Part shown: positions 45,620 to 53,743 of the stretch, one piece after another | Numbering within the stretch: position 1 is the stretch's first letter | Layout of the letters: each line of letters opens with the position of its first letter | NCBI GenBank assembly: GCA_000381625.1 | Contig: KB906767.1 | Coordinates: 5,757,357 to 5,821,356 of the forward strand | Direction of reading: 5' to 3' | DNA length: 64,000 bases | Origin: Bryobacterales bacterium KBS 96 | Lineage (GTDB): Bacteria; Acidobacteriota; Terriglobia; Bryobacterales; Bryobacteraceae | The notes under the pieces: model-generated | Seen by the model: only the letters and a program-made list of their open reading frames with translations | Databases searched by the model: none | What the model was told of the DNA's origin: nothing | Made by a program: the position numbers and the translations under genes

Positions 45620-46876
45620 TCAACCACTTAAGTCTTTGAGAGCGATATAAGGAGTTGCCGGAATTTGAACCTGGATGCCGAGGGCTTCGAGCCTATGAAT
45701 AAGCCGTTTAGCGGTACGGGCCGGATTGAGGCGATCGAAGTAATCATCCCCGGGGTCCCGATAAGGCTGTTGGTGGCGTAGCAGATGATAAGCAATCAGC
45801 AGGATCTTGTGGGCCGTTGCCACGATCGCCTTAGCCCAGCCACGCCTGGCTTTGACGCGGTGAAAGAAGGCCCGTAAGTAACCCTGCTTGCAGTGCGAGG
45901 CGGCCCAAGCGGCCTGCGTCAGCACACGCCGAAGCGTGCGATTTCCTTTGCGGCAGCGGGTGCTCTTTTGCTGACCGGCGCTCTCGTTCTCTCCGGGAAC
46001 GAGCCCGGCCCAACTGGCACAATGATCGGCATCGGGAAATACGGTGACGTCCGCGCCTAATTCGGCAATCAAGTGCCAAGCTACGAGCTGGTCGACACCG
46101 GGAATGGTGACCAACCGTTCGATGTCAGCTGCGTAAGGGATCATTTGCTGCGCCACGCGTTGTTCAAATAGCTTGATCTCAGCCGTCAGAAACTGATGGT
46201 GCCGGTACAGGGATTCCAGCATGCTTCGATGAAACTCACTGAAATAGCCCTTCAGCGATTCCTTCACCAGCTTCTCTTTCTTACGCAGACGCCCACGCAC
46301 CTTCCAGCTCAGAATCTCGGGCGAGTCTTCGCCTCGAATCAGGGCCTCGATAATGCCTCGGCCGGTCACTCCCATCAAATCGGTCACTACAGAGGAGAGC
46401 TTCAAGCTGGCGGTCTCAAATAAATCTCGAATCTGGTTGTGCAGTTCATTACGCTGTTCCAGCAACGCGATGCGATGCCGTAGTAACACCCGCAACTGGC
46501 GAATCTCCGGCGGCGGCACGAAGCTGGCGTCCAGCCGTCCATCTTGTAGAAATTCGGCAATCCGTTGCGCATCCCGCCCGTCGCTCTTGCGCCCTTGCAG
46601 CGCTTTGACCTGTACCGGATTCACCAGCAACAGCCGGAATCCCTGGTCCTCCAATACATTCCACAGTGGCCGCCAATAAACCCCGGTGGACTCCATTGCA
46701 ATCTCGTTCACCCGGAGTTGCCTAAGCCAAACCCGCAACCGGATCAAATCGTTGCGGAAGCTGCCGTACGTCTTCCGTATTGCCTTGCCTGCTTCCCCCA
46801 CGGCCGGCAGCACACATATCACAATGCTGTCCTTGTGAACATCCATGCCGCAACAGCGGCGGTATCCTTCTTTCAT
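45620..46876 (-). CDS. IS110-family transposase (DEDD recombinase)
   Basis: A 418-residue intact recombinase. The RuvC-like DEDD residues are D12 (GMDVHK), E62 (AMESTGVYW), D99 and D102 (KSDGRDAQ). The C-terminal Tnp_20 domain carries IPGVDQLVAWHLIAELG and CASWAGLVPGENESAGQQKS with the catalytic Ser. GCAGGAG lies eight bases before the ATG. IS110 recombinases insert without duplication, guided by a structured bridge RNA encoded in the noncoding end. It appears fully functional. Confidence 0.95.
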   Translation of the reverse strand: MKEGYRRCCGMDVHKDSIVICVLPAVGEAGKAIRKTYGSFRNDLIRLRVWLRQLRVNEIAMESTGVYWRPLWNVLEDQGFRLLLVNPVQVKALQGRKSDGRDAQRIAEFLQDGRLDASFVPPPEIRQLRVLLRHRIALLEQRNELHNQIRDLFETASLKLSSVVTDLMGVTGRGIIEALIRGEDSPEILSWKVRGRLRKKEKLVKESLKGYFSEFHRSMLESLYRHHQFLTAEIKLFEQRVAQQMIPYAADIERLVTIPGVDQLVAWHLIAELGADVTVFPDADHCASWAGLVPGENESAGQQKSTRCRKGNRTLRRVLTQAAWAASHCKQGYLRAFFHRVKARRGWAKAIVATAHKILLIAYHLLRHQQPYRDPGDDYFDRLNPARTAKRLIHRLEALGIQVQIPATPYIALKDLSG

Positions 46877-47086
46877 CGTTGTCGTCTCCTGCCGCTAGGC
46901 GAAGAACGCTAAAAGTAAAACGGTCATTCCTTACCGGGCTTCCCACCTTGCGGCAGGAGCCGCACTCTTCTATTCCCAAAACGCGTCCCAGCCAGATTCA
47001 CAAACGGCCTTAACCGCGCCAGACCGGTCCCGGCTTAAGTCGCCCGCGGCACTTCCCACTCTCCCTCACCACGTTTTCATCTCCTT
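46877..47086 (-). ncRNA. candidate IS110 bridge RNA region
   Basis: The noncoding end upstream of the transposase has the length and position in which IS110 elements encode the bispecific bridge RNA. Reading the minus strand, several short GC stems can form, for example GTGCGGCTCCTGCCGCA around 46955-46975. I cannot fold it or define its loops here. Confidence 0.35.
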
Positions 47087-47102
47087 CTGTGGCCCCGCCA
47101 TT

Positions 47103-47657
47103 GTGATTCACAGCGGATACAGGAGTCACGTGGAAGGCCGCAGCCAGGCTGGCTCCGGCTACGGGCAAACGCCGTTCGGCACAAATTGGGGCACGGGAGG
47201 TTCAGGCCGCCACAGACTCGGCAGCCTCACCGAATCGGCCGCATACGGCGCTCGCAGTATACTCGGCGGCAGAGAAGGGCGGTATTCAGAGGAGAACTAC
47301 GGCCACGCCGGCCGTGGCCCCAAAGGGTATCGGCGATCCGACGAGCGGATCACCGAAGAGGTTAATGAGCGGTTAACGCGAGATCCGGAAGTGGATGCCA
47401 CTGATATTGAGGTGCGGGTTGACAGCGGAACCGTTACGTTGAGCGGAACCGTGGAGGACCGGCAATCGAAACGCGTTGCGGAGGATATTGCGAACGACGT
47501 GTGGGGCGTAACAGACGTCCAGAATCAGATTCGCGTCCATCGATACGAGGCAGGTTCGACGAGTGGAGCCGGTGCCTCGCCGTCAACCAGCGCCACCGGG
47601 CAGACGGGTACGGCGCAAACTGCCGGGCACAGTGCGACGGCCGTCACGCGCCACTGA
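47103..47657 (+). CDS. BON-domain protein, probably the C-terminal part of the IS110-split gene
   Basis: One hundred eighty-four residues from a GTG. After a Gly/Arg/Ser-rich part comes RGPKGYRRSDERITEEVNERLTRDPEVDATDIEVRVDSGTVTLSGTVEDRQSKRVAEDIANDVWGVTDVQNQIRV, a full BON domain (about 80-145), then an Ala/Thr/Ser-rich tail. BON domains bind phospholipid or act in osmotic stress proteins such as OsmY. No ribosome site is seen, the start adjoins the IS end, and the missing head is likely at 45306-45590. It overlaps the convergent receiver gene by 14 bases. Confidence 0.75.
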   Translation: MIHSGYRSHVEGRSQAGSGYGQTPFGTNWGTGGSGRHRLGSLTESAAYGARSILGGREGRYSEENYGHAGRGPKGYRRSDERITEEVNERLTRDPEVDATDIEVRVDSGTVTLSGTVEDRQSKRVAEDIANDVWGVTDVQNQIRVHRYEAGSTSGAGASPSTSATGQTGTAQTAGHSATAVTRH

Positions 47658-48084
47658 TCGGTTGATTCGTTAAAAGGCGTTGCACGAGGAGCCCGATCTG
47701 CAAGAACTCCGCGAGATCGGACGACTTCTGGAAGTAGGCCGTGGCCCCCAGTTCATGAATTCTCGCCCTCTCCAGAGGCGATTCCGACGAGCTGATCACA
47801 ACGACCGGAACGCCGCTGCAACGCCGGCTGGCGCGCAGCCTTTTGAGAATATCTTCTCCGCTTTTACGGGGTAAGTTCAGATCCAGAAGGACAATTGATG
47901 GCGGCGCCGATTCCAAATCTTTGTCCACGCCATCGATGAGGCGAATCGCTTCTTCGCCCTCGGTGGCGGCCTGCAGTTCGAAGGATGTCAGCTGCCTGTC
48001 CAGAGCCATGCGCACCAGCAGAGCATCGGGTTCATTGTCTTCAAATAGATAAATCAGCGGGGCCGACCGGTTGTTTGGAGCCAT
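47644..48084 (-). CDS. single-domain response regulator (Rcp1-like)
   Basis: A 146-residue receiver without output domain. LFEDNEPDALLVRMAL gives the acidic pair, SIVLLDLNLPRKSGEDIL the phospho-acceptor Asp, VVVISSSESP the Ser/Thr and AYFQKSSD the Lys. The form with DNEPDA and long beta5-alpha5 is that of Rcp1 receivers paired with PAS or phytochrome kinases. It starts seven bases after the kinase stop; the pair is one operon. Two paralogues lie at 49473 and 57000. Confidence 0.88.
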   Translation of the reverse strand: MAPNNRSAPLIYLFEDNEPDALLVRMALDRQLTSFELQAATEGEEAIRLIDGVDKDLESAPPSIVLLDLNLPRKSGEDILKRLRASRRCSGVPVVVISSSESPLERARIHELGATAYFQKSSDLAEFLQIGLLVQRLLTNQPISGA

Positions 48085-48091
48085 TAGTTGT

Positions 48092-49216
48092 CTAATCGAG
48101 CGGTAAAGAAAAGAAAAAAGTAGAGCCGTTGCCCGGCTGCGATTCGACCCATATATAGCCGCCGTAGGATTCAATAATCTTACGGCAGGTGGCAAGGCCG
48201 ACACCGCTCCCGCTCCATTCGTCGCGCTTTTGCAGCCGTTTGAAAAGGCCGAAGATGGTGTCTTGATACTGCGGCTCAATGCCGATTCCGTTGTCTCTTA
48301 TCGAAATTTGCCACACTTCACCGATCCGCTCGGCAGAAATTTCGACGGCGGGAACCCTCTCGGACCTGTACCGGATCGCATTTTCGATGAGGTGATGAAA
48401 AACCTGCTCGATGTGGAATTGCTGTATTCGGAGCGCAGGCAACTGTTGGCTGCGGACGGTTGCGCACGTATCTCGCACTAGCGCATCGAGATCCTCAAGT
48501 ACGTCCTGCACCACCAAATTGAGGTCCAGCGGCTCATCGGGCGCCGCAGTCACGACCGACGATCGCGTGTAATCGAGCAGGTCGTCTACCAGCGCCTCCA
48601 TGCGGCGAGCGGCGTCGGAGATGTAAGCGAGGAAGTGGTCTGCCGAACCGTCGAGCTGCGGGCGGTATTTCTGTTGCAGCATCTGGCAGGAAAGCGCCAG
48701 ATTGCGCACCGGCTCCTTCAAATCGTGGCACGCCGTGAACGTGAACTGCTCGAGTTCGAGGTTCGCCTTCTTCAACTTTTCTTCGCGGCCCCGGTGCTCC
48801 TCAATGTCCATCGCCGCTACGTCCCATAGCGGAAATGCCGAGTCCGGATATGCAGCCGGGATGGCGCGGATCAAATACCACCGGTACCCATCTGAGATTT
48901 GCAATTGCAAACGGCCCTCCCAGCGAAAGGACTCGCCGGCCCGAACGCAGGAGTTCCAGTGTGCGACGGCATCGGCGCGTTCATCCGGATGAACAAGATA
49001 AGTCCATTCCGAGCCAAGCGGGAGGAACGCGGCGGCTGCCGCGGGGCCGGCGAATTTTCTCACCGCGCCCAGGATATCGGCTTGCCAGAGAAGAAAAGTC
49101 GTCGGGGGGGCGGGCTGCGCCACGCCGGCATCGGTCCTCGACGCGGCGGCAGCCGCGGCAAAAGGGCCCCCGCTCGCCGTGGATACGCCGCGCGTTAGAT
49201 CCAATTCGTCAGCCAA
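48092..49216 (-). CDS. PAS-domain sensor histidine kinase (HisKA/HATPase, cytoplasmic)
   Basis: A 374-residue soluble kinase. A PAS_3-type domain (about 40-140: WQADILGAVRKF, SEWTYLVHPDERADAVAHW, GRLQLQISDGYRWYL) precedes FTACHDLKEPVRNLALSCQ with the phospho-acceptor His and an ATPase domain (HHLIENAIRYR, IRDNGIGIEPQYQDTIFGLFKRLQ, SGVGLATCRKIIESYGG). The TTG at 49216 has GGGAGG upstream and is preferred to TTG 49264. It is cotranscribed with the receiver 47644-48084 and lies near another receiver. There is no membrane segment; the signal is unknown. Confidence 0.85.
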   Translation of the reverse strand: MADELDLTRGVSTASGGPFAAAAAASRTDAGVAQPAPPTTFLLWQADILGAVRKFAGPAAAAAFLPLGSEWTYLVHPDERADAVAHWNSCVRAGESFRWEGRLQLQISDGYRWYLIRAIPAAYPDSAFPLWDVAAMDIEEHRGREEKLKKANLELEQFTFTACHDLKEPVRNLALSCQMLQQKYRPQLDGSADHFLAYISDAARRMEALVDDLLDYTRSSVVTAAPDEPLDLNLVVQDVLEDLDALVRDTCATVRSQQLPALRIQQFHIEQVFHHLIENAIRYRSERVPAVEISAERIGEVWQISIRDNGIGIEPQYQDTIFGLFKRLQKRDEWSGSGVGLATCRKIIESYGGYIWVESQPGNGSTFFFSLPLD

Positions 49217-49472
49217 TTTGACCTCCCGGCGCAATAGCAAGCCAATATCCGGCGCGCATCGCAATAGCTAAGGTTACCCGGCAACATGACGCTTCGAAGA
49301 GAGATGATTTGTGAATCGAACAATAGTAAGTAGTGCGCAGGAGACAGGAATACTCGTAAACATACCAGAAAATTGCCAATCCTGTTTTGCGCGCGTAACT
49401 GAACCCAAACGTAAGGTCGCGCAGCCGAAGTTACGGTTTCGCCTTTTTAAAGCGAGCGACCACCCCAGCGCT
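49217..49472. other. intergenic region between kinase and upstream receiver
   Basis: About 256 bases without a gene. AT-rich bases with no clear terminator or promoter. Confidence 0.4.
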
Positions 49473-49997
49473 TCAGGTCACACCGTGCTGGCGAAAAAAC
49501 TTCGAAAGCGATAAGCCCAGCAGCTCCAATTCATCAAGGGAGTGCGGCTTGCTCCAGTACGCTTCCACGCCCGCCGCCGTTGCCCTGGCGCGCTCTTCCG
49601 GCAGTGTCGAAGATGTTAGTATGGCTACCGGTATCGATTTGAGACAGGGAATTCGTCGAATCTTTTCGAGGACACTGAGGCCGCCGACCGCCGGGAGATT
49701 TAGGTCGAGAATAATAAAGCCCGGCAATTCCCGGCCTTCATTAACAACGCCTTCGAAGAACGACAAGGCTTTTCGACCATCTTCCAAAACGAGCAAATGA
49801 TAGGCGATTTGCTGGTCCGCGAGAGCCTGCCGCAGAAGATCGACATCGCCCGCATTATCTTCAACTACTACAATTTGTATGGGTCGGCGTGGCGAAGTCT
49901 CGAAACGATCTTCTCGAGTGCTCGCCCTCTCCGGCGGCTGCTGCGGAATTGGACGGCCATTAACCTGGCTGCCAACACTGTGACTCGCGATGACCAT
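49473..49997 (-). CDS. single-domain response regulator (Rcp1-like)
   Basis: A 174-residue protein with a Pro/Arg-rich N-terminal extension of about 40 residues, then a receiver: IVVVEDNAGDVDLLRQAL, FIILDLNLPAVGGLSVLEKIR with the Asp, AILTSSTLPEERARA and AYWSKPHSLDEL. It is paralogous to the receivers at 47644 and 57000. ATG 49997 is chosen; a longer frame to 50114 is open but unlike coding sequence. It lies upstream of the kinase on the same strand and may be an additional target. Confidence 0.8.
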   Translation of the reverse strand: MVIASHSVGSQVNGRPIPQQPPERASTREDRFETSPRRPIQIVVVEDNAGDVDLLRQALADQQIAYHLLVLEDGRKALSFFEGVVNEGRELPGFIILDLNLPAVGGLSVLEKIRRIPCLKSIPVAILTSSTLPEERARATAAGVEAYWSKPHSLDELELLGLSLSKFFRQHGVT

Positions 49998-50272
49998 TTT
50001 TTGTGCCCGTTTAGCTGGTGGCCCGAATTGTTTGCTACAGCCGCATCCCCGACCAAGCGCGGCTTCGACAGCGCTGAAAAGCAGTTCAGGCCGGCGATGA
50101 CTCTTCCATTTCAAATGATAACAGCCGCCGGGGTTTCAGATGCAACCGTTTGCATGGCGCGGCGATCTTCGATCCGGTGTAGGGGACGCGGCATGCCGCG
50201 CGCCCCGCTTCGGGAAGCGCTGTGCGCGAATCGTTCATGCACTCTCGGCGCGAGCACAAGAGGGAACTCGTC
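49998..50272. other. intergenic region with a GC hairpin
   Basis: A 275-base gap between divergent genes. GTAGGGGACGCGGCATGCCGC... (50180-50205) forms a GCGGC/GCCGC stem related in outline to the intergenic repeat family of this window. No gene was seen. Confidence 0.45.
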
Positions 50273-50881
50273 ATGAGCGTGCCTGAGCGGCGAGGTCAAA
50301 TTTGGCTGATTCGCCACGGCGAAACGGAATGGAGCCTTTCGGGCGCCCATACGAGCCGCACCGATATTCCCCTGACCGAAAACGGCAAAAAACAGGCCGG
50401 AGCTATCGGGACGTTTCTTTCCGGTAAGAGCTTTTCACTGGTGCTGACCAGTCCGATGCTGCGGGCGCGTGAAACCTGCCGGATCGCGGGGTTCGGCGAT
50501 GTCGCGAAGATAGAGCCGAACCTTCACGAATGGGATTACGGCGTCTTCGAAGGATGCAAAACACACGATATGCGGAAGGAGGCCCCGAACTGGTCGATCT
50601 GGTCCAGCGTGATTTCCGGAGGAGAGGCGCTCGACGATGTGGGTGGCCGTGCGCGTCGGGTGATTGCGCGAGCTGCCTCGGCCGATGGCGATACCGCGCT
50701 CTTTGCGCATGGCCACATCCTTCGGATATTGGCCGCCTGTTGGTTGAACTTAAATCCCGATGCGGGCCGCCTTTTCGCGCTCGACGCCGGCAGCATTAGC
50801 GTTCTGGGATACGAACATGCGAATTGCGTGATCCGGCTTTGGAATCGGGCGGTTTCCGTCGCGAACGACGATCGCGCTTAG
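50273..50881 (+). CDS. histidine phosphatase (phosphoglycerate-mutase-like) family protein
   Basis: A 202-residue member of the histidine phosphatase superfamily. The phospho-acceptor His is in IWLIRHGETEW, the partner Arg and Glu follow in TSPMLRARETC and LHEWDYGVFEG, and LFAHGHILRILA carries the second catalytic His. Such enzymes dephosphorylate small sugar phosphates or cobalamin intermediates. AGAGGG precedes the ATG at 50273 by about eight bases. It runs convergent to the MOSC gene, one base apart. Confidence 0.88.
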   Translation: MSVPERRGQIWLIRHGETEWSLSGAHTSRTDIPLTENGKKQAGAIGTFLSGKSFSLVLTSPMLRARETCRIAGFGDVAKIEPNLHEWDYGVFEGCKTHDMRKEAPNWSIWSSVISGGEALDDVGGRARRVIARAASADGDTALFAHGHILRILAACWLNLNPDAGRLFALDAGSISVLGYEHANCVIRLWNRAVSVANDDRA

Positions 50882-50882
50882 C

Positions 50883-51548
50883 CTATTCTTCGGGAAATTC
50901 AGTGAGCCAGGACCGGATGCCCGTTTTCCAACTGCCGTGCAGCGGCGATTTCAGCGCCCGGTTGATGAGTTCGCGGTCGATAATTTCTCCTTTGTAGAGT
51001 CGTACGATATCGGCTACGCTGACGTGTTCCGGGTCTTCGCTAATCCGGTGGATCGTATCCCCGCGCTCGAGTTCTCCTTCAGTGACGACGGAGAAATAAA
51101 TACCGGGGCGGTTGCTGTTCCAAAACTTCTTGACCATTTCCGGAAGGCCGAAACGGATGCCGAGTTTGAAACAAGGCATGCGCGGCTGCGCAACCTGAAC
51201 AATTGCCGAACCGATGCGAAATCGATCGCCAATGTGGACGGCTTCTTCGTCCATGCCTTCGGTGGTAAGGTTTTCTCCGAATACGCCGGGCGGCAGATCG
51301 AAGCCCGGCAATTGTTTTGTCCAGTACGAATAATGCTCTGAAGGATACAGATAAACAGCTTTATACGGGCCGCCGTGAACAGTGAGATCCGCCTGACGGT
51401 CCCCCTCGAGGTTATAGCCGCGCAGCGCTATTTTCCCCTCGACCGGCGATTTGAAAATGCCGGTAAGGACGACTCCATTCGGAACCGCGATTTCCCGCGG
51501 CAGGCCGACGTTCACTGAAAGAACCCGCTTTGTGTATGGATCGTTCAT
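50883..51548 (-). CDS. MOSC-domain protein (YiiM-like)
   Basis: A 221-residue MOSC protein with YiiM-type 3-alpha C-terminal helices (HVSVADIVRLYKGEIID). LTVHGGPYKAVYLYP and PPGVFGENLTTEGM are diagnostic, and the molybdenum-site Cys lies in QPRMPCFKLGIRF. YiiM is linked to reduction of N-hydroxylated compounds with Moco. ATG 51548 is chosen; the frame further upstream is spurious. A second, YcbX-like MOSC protein lies at 61584. Confidence 0.9.
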   Translation of the reverse strand: MNDPYTKRVLSVNVGLPREIAVPNGVVLTGIFKSPVEGKIALRGYNLEGDRQADLTVHGGPYKAVYLYPSEHYSYWTKQLPGFDLPPGVFGENLTTEGMDEEAVHIGDRFRIGSAIVQVAQPRMPCFKLGIRFGLPEMVKKFWNSNRPGIYFSVVTEGELERGDTIHRISEDPEHVSVADIVRLYKGEIIDRELINRALKSPLHGSWKTGIRSWLTEFPEE

Positions 51549-51641
51549 GGGCGAGGAATGCACGCCGTATGCTTCAGGCGTCTTCTCATTATGCTGATAG
51601 AGCAGCGTGAGTGATATACAGCGCGGTGAAGAAGACCAAGG

Positions 51642-52119
51642 ATGAACAAACGAGAACTGCTTTCCGCAGTCTGAGCCGCCTCTGCTTTTATGGCGCTGGA
51701 TCCAGTATTTGCGGGCACGGGGATGGGAAATGGGCGGCTCGGCGGATCGCCTACCTGCTTTGCTGTGCGGATGCGGTCTATACCGCGGGCGGAGCGGGCG
51801 ATGGCGATTATCGAGCACTGCCACAAGGTTGGGTTGACGGGCGCCGAGTCGTTTCTGCCTTCAACCGACCCCGAAACGGTCAAGAGTATCCGGCGGAAGG
51901 TGGAAGCTTACAACATGCTCGTCGTCTTGAACACGCGGCTTCCGAAAGAAGAAGGCGATGTGAGTTCGTTCCATGCCGCCGTGGCTGCATGCAAAGAGGC
52001 CGGCGCCCAAAGAGCCGCTTCCGCAGGTCGACAAACTTTCGCCGGCCGCGCAATTGAAGGCCGAAGATCAATATAATCGGCGCCGCATCAATTACTCGCG
52101 GCAGAATCTGAACCTGTGA
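51642..52119 (+). pseudogene. decayed sugar-phosphate isomerase/epimerase (TIM-barrel) gene
   Basis: The ATG at 51642 opens MNKRELLSAV, then TGA, then AASAFMALDPVFAG, a signal peptide broken by a stop. It continues in frame with CFAVRMRSI, HCHKVGLTGAESFLPSTDPETVKSI and VVLNTRLPKEE, the start of an AP-endonuclease-2/xylose-isomerase-like barrel. After CKEAGA the sequence jumps, one frame over, to PLPQVDKLSPAAQLKAEDQYNRRRINYSRQNLNL and a stop at 52117-52119, the likely C-terminal tail of the same family. A central piece of perhaps 150 codons is missing. It carries a nonsense codon, a frameshift and a deletion, so it is not functional. Confidence 0.7.
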
Positions 52120-52130
52120 TAGCGCCGTCG

Positions 52131-52170
52131 CCTACACGAAAGTTGTAATCTGTTGTAGGGTTGGGGCATC
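52131..52170 (+). repeat. intergenic palindromic repeat, copy B
   Basis: CCTACACGAAAGTTGTAATC with TGTTGTAGGG and TTGGGGCAT; a diverged copy of the element at 38017-38063. Confidence 0.6.
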
Positions 52171-52176
52171 GCAGTT

Positions 52177-52929
52177 TCACCACGAAACAACGATCGGGAG
52201 GTGATCGGAGAGCGGGTTCGCGGCAAACCCCATCTGGTTGATCACTCCCGTAAAGTCAACCGCCGTGACTGTGACCCCGTTCGGACCATGGGACCCAACA
52301 ACAGCCCAGTCGTATGTGCTGACCAGGGCGCTTTTTGCGTTATGCGTATGACCGCCGTTGGGGCTGGCGAAATTGGTGTGATAGCCATGAACACTCGTGC
52401 AAAGGTCCATCGAGGTCGCAAACTGCAACGGACTACAGTTTAAATCGCCGGCGAGCACGAAGTCGCCCTGGTAATCCTGATTGAGCGATTCCGCGACCCA
52501 GGCGACGAGAAACGCCGATTTTGCACTGGCATTCGCGTGATACACAAATACATTCGTACCGCCGAACTGACCGGCGTATGCCGCCGGCCGCTTGCTCTGC
52601 TTGCTGAACTTCCCACCGCCCTTCTTGTAGGGCGCTTGTCCGAAGACATCCACAAAATCGTTGATGTCGGCCCGTTCGAGGTCATGCGCGCTGAGATCGT
52701 CGTTAAACGCCGAGTAGGCCAACTGGCCCTGTTTTTTCGACGCCGTATAAAGCTGGCGGCTAACCGGGGCGTCTCCTAGCTGTACGTCTCCGGTCACTTC
52801 GCACAGGAGGGCAAATTCAGCGGCATGCTGGTCGAAGATTTGCACCAGTACACCCTCGATGATGATTTTCTTTTCCTGGCCGCTGCCGCCGCCAAGGCGA
52901 TAGGTGTTCCAAAATGCAAATGCCGGCAT
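52177..52929 (-). CDS. endonuclease/exonuclease/phosphatase (EEP) family protein
   Basis: A 250-residue EEP-fold hydrolase. The divalent-metal and catalytic residues appear in AFWNTYRLGG, AEFALLCEV, FVYHANASAKSA, VLAGDLNCSP and PLSDHLPIVV, and TYDWAVVGS gives the Asp-His pair region. No signal peptide. Substrate could be DNA, RNA or a phospholipid; context gives no help. AAGGAG lies eight bases before the ATG, and an AATCGG/CCGATT palindrome lies upstream. Confidence 0.85.
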   Translation of the reverse strand: MPAFAFWNTYRLGGGSGQEKKIIIEGVLVQIFDQHAAEFALLCEVTGDVQLGDAPVSRQLYTASKKQGQLAYSAFNDDLSAHDLERADINDFVDVFGQAPYKKGGGKFSKQSKRPAAYAGQFGGTNVFVYHANASAKSAFLVAWVAESLNQDYQGDFVLAGDLNCSPLQFATSMDLCTSVHGYHTNFASPNGGHTHNAKSALVSTYDWAVVGSHGPNGVTVTAVDFTGVINQMGFAANPLSDHLPIVVSW

Positions 52930-52957
52930 CGTCGCTGCTCCTTTCCTTGACTTGACC

Positions 52958-53002
52958 GAATTTAATCGGCTTAAAACCGATTCGGCTGGTAAATTTAATC
53001 GA
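52958..53002 (-). promoter_or_regulatory. palindrome and direct repeat upstream of the EEP gene
   Basis: AATCGG (52964-52969) and CCGATT (52977-52982) form an inverted repeat with a 7-base centre. GAATTTAATCG recurs as AATTTAATCG about 30 bases further on. This lies 30-70 bases upstream of the EEP start, where an operator would be expected. Confidence 0.4.
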
Positions 53003-53115
53003 ATGTATTCGGAATAACGCAGAATATCACGCTAAATTCACAGTGCTTCAAAAGCGGGAAATGCGGTGAAATCGGCCGGTGATATCATCCGTCCAGATTC
53101 CGGTATTCCGTAACC

Positions 53116-53718
53116 ATGGATTTTGAATCGCTTCCAAGCCGCCGCGATCTTCTGGACCTGGCGATGCGCGCTGCCGCGCTGTCGGGAGCGGCCGAATTCT
53201 TTGCAGGCTGGCTGAAAGCCGCTCAGGATCATCACGGCGCGGGCGAGCACGCCGCCCCGCCCGAGCCTCCATTCCTGCGCGATTACCAACCGAAGTTCTT
53301 TGAACCGGACGATTTTGAAGCGCTACAGGCTTTTACCGAGATCCTGATTCCGACCGACGATACGCCGGGCGCCCGCGAGGCGCACTGTGCGCACTATATC
53401 GATTTCGTATTGCAAGCCTCCGGTCAGGTCCCTAAAACGCAGCGCGCGTGGCGGAACGCGATGCGGGCGCTGAAGAGCGTCGGCTTTCACGCGGCGGATG
53501 CGAAGGGCAGGGAAGCGCTTGTCGAAGCCATGTCCCAACCGGAGCGCGACTCTTCCGCGAGGCATCCGGGTTATTTTGCCTACCGGCTGATCAAGGCGCA
53601 AAATACGTTTGCGTTTTACTCGTCGCGCGCTGGCATGATCGAAACTCTGGACTACAAAGGAGATACATACAACGCGACCTTCCCGGCATGTAACCATCCG
53701 GAGCATCAGGTCGTTTAG
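53116..53718 (+). CDS. gluconate 2-dehydrogenase subunit 3 family protein
   Basis: A 200-residue small subunit. It starts with a Tat-like region SRRDLLDLAMRAAALSGAAEFFAGWL, then FLRDYQPKFFEPDDFEALQAFTEILIPTDDTPGAREAHCAHYIDFVL, the family hallmark, and ends with HPEHQVV. Subunit 3 carries the export signal for, and assists, a GMC-type large subunit. That gene follows 25 bases downstream. ATG start at 53116; no clear ribosome site was found. Confidence 0.88.
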   Translation: MDFESLPSRRDLLDLAMRAAALSGAAEFFAGWLKAAQDHHGAGEHAAPPEPPFLRDYQPKFFEPDDFEALQAFTEILIPTDDTPGAREAHCAHYIDFVLQASGQVPKTQRAWRNAMRALKSVGFHAADAKGREALVEAMSQPERDSSARHPGYFAYRLIKAQNTFAFYSSRAGMIETLDYKGDTYNATFPACNHPEHQVV

Positions 53719-53743
53719 TTGGCGCGCGGGATGAGGAGTTTTG

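Larger units (their letters stand above)
45589..47086 (-). mobile_element. complete IS110-family insertion sequence
   Basis: The element holds one intact transposase gene on the minus strand, about 210 noncoding bases upstream of it and only about 30 downstream. This asymmetry and the lack of terminal inverted repeats fit the IS110 group. TCCTT occurs at both edges (45584-45588 and 47082-47086) and may be the shared core; the exact ends are inferred, not proven. Confidence 0.65.
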
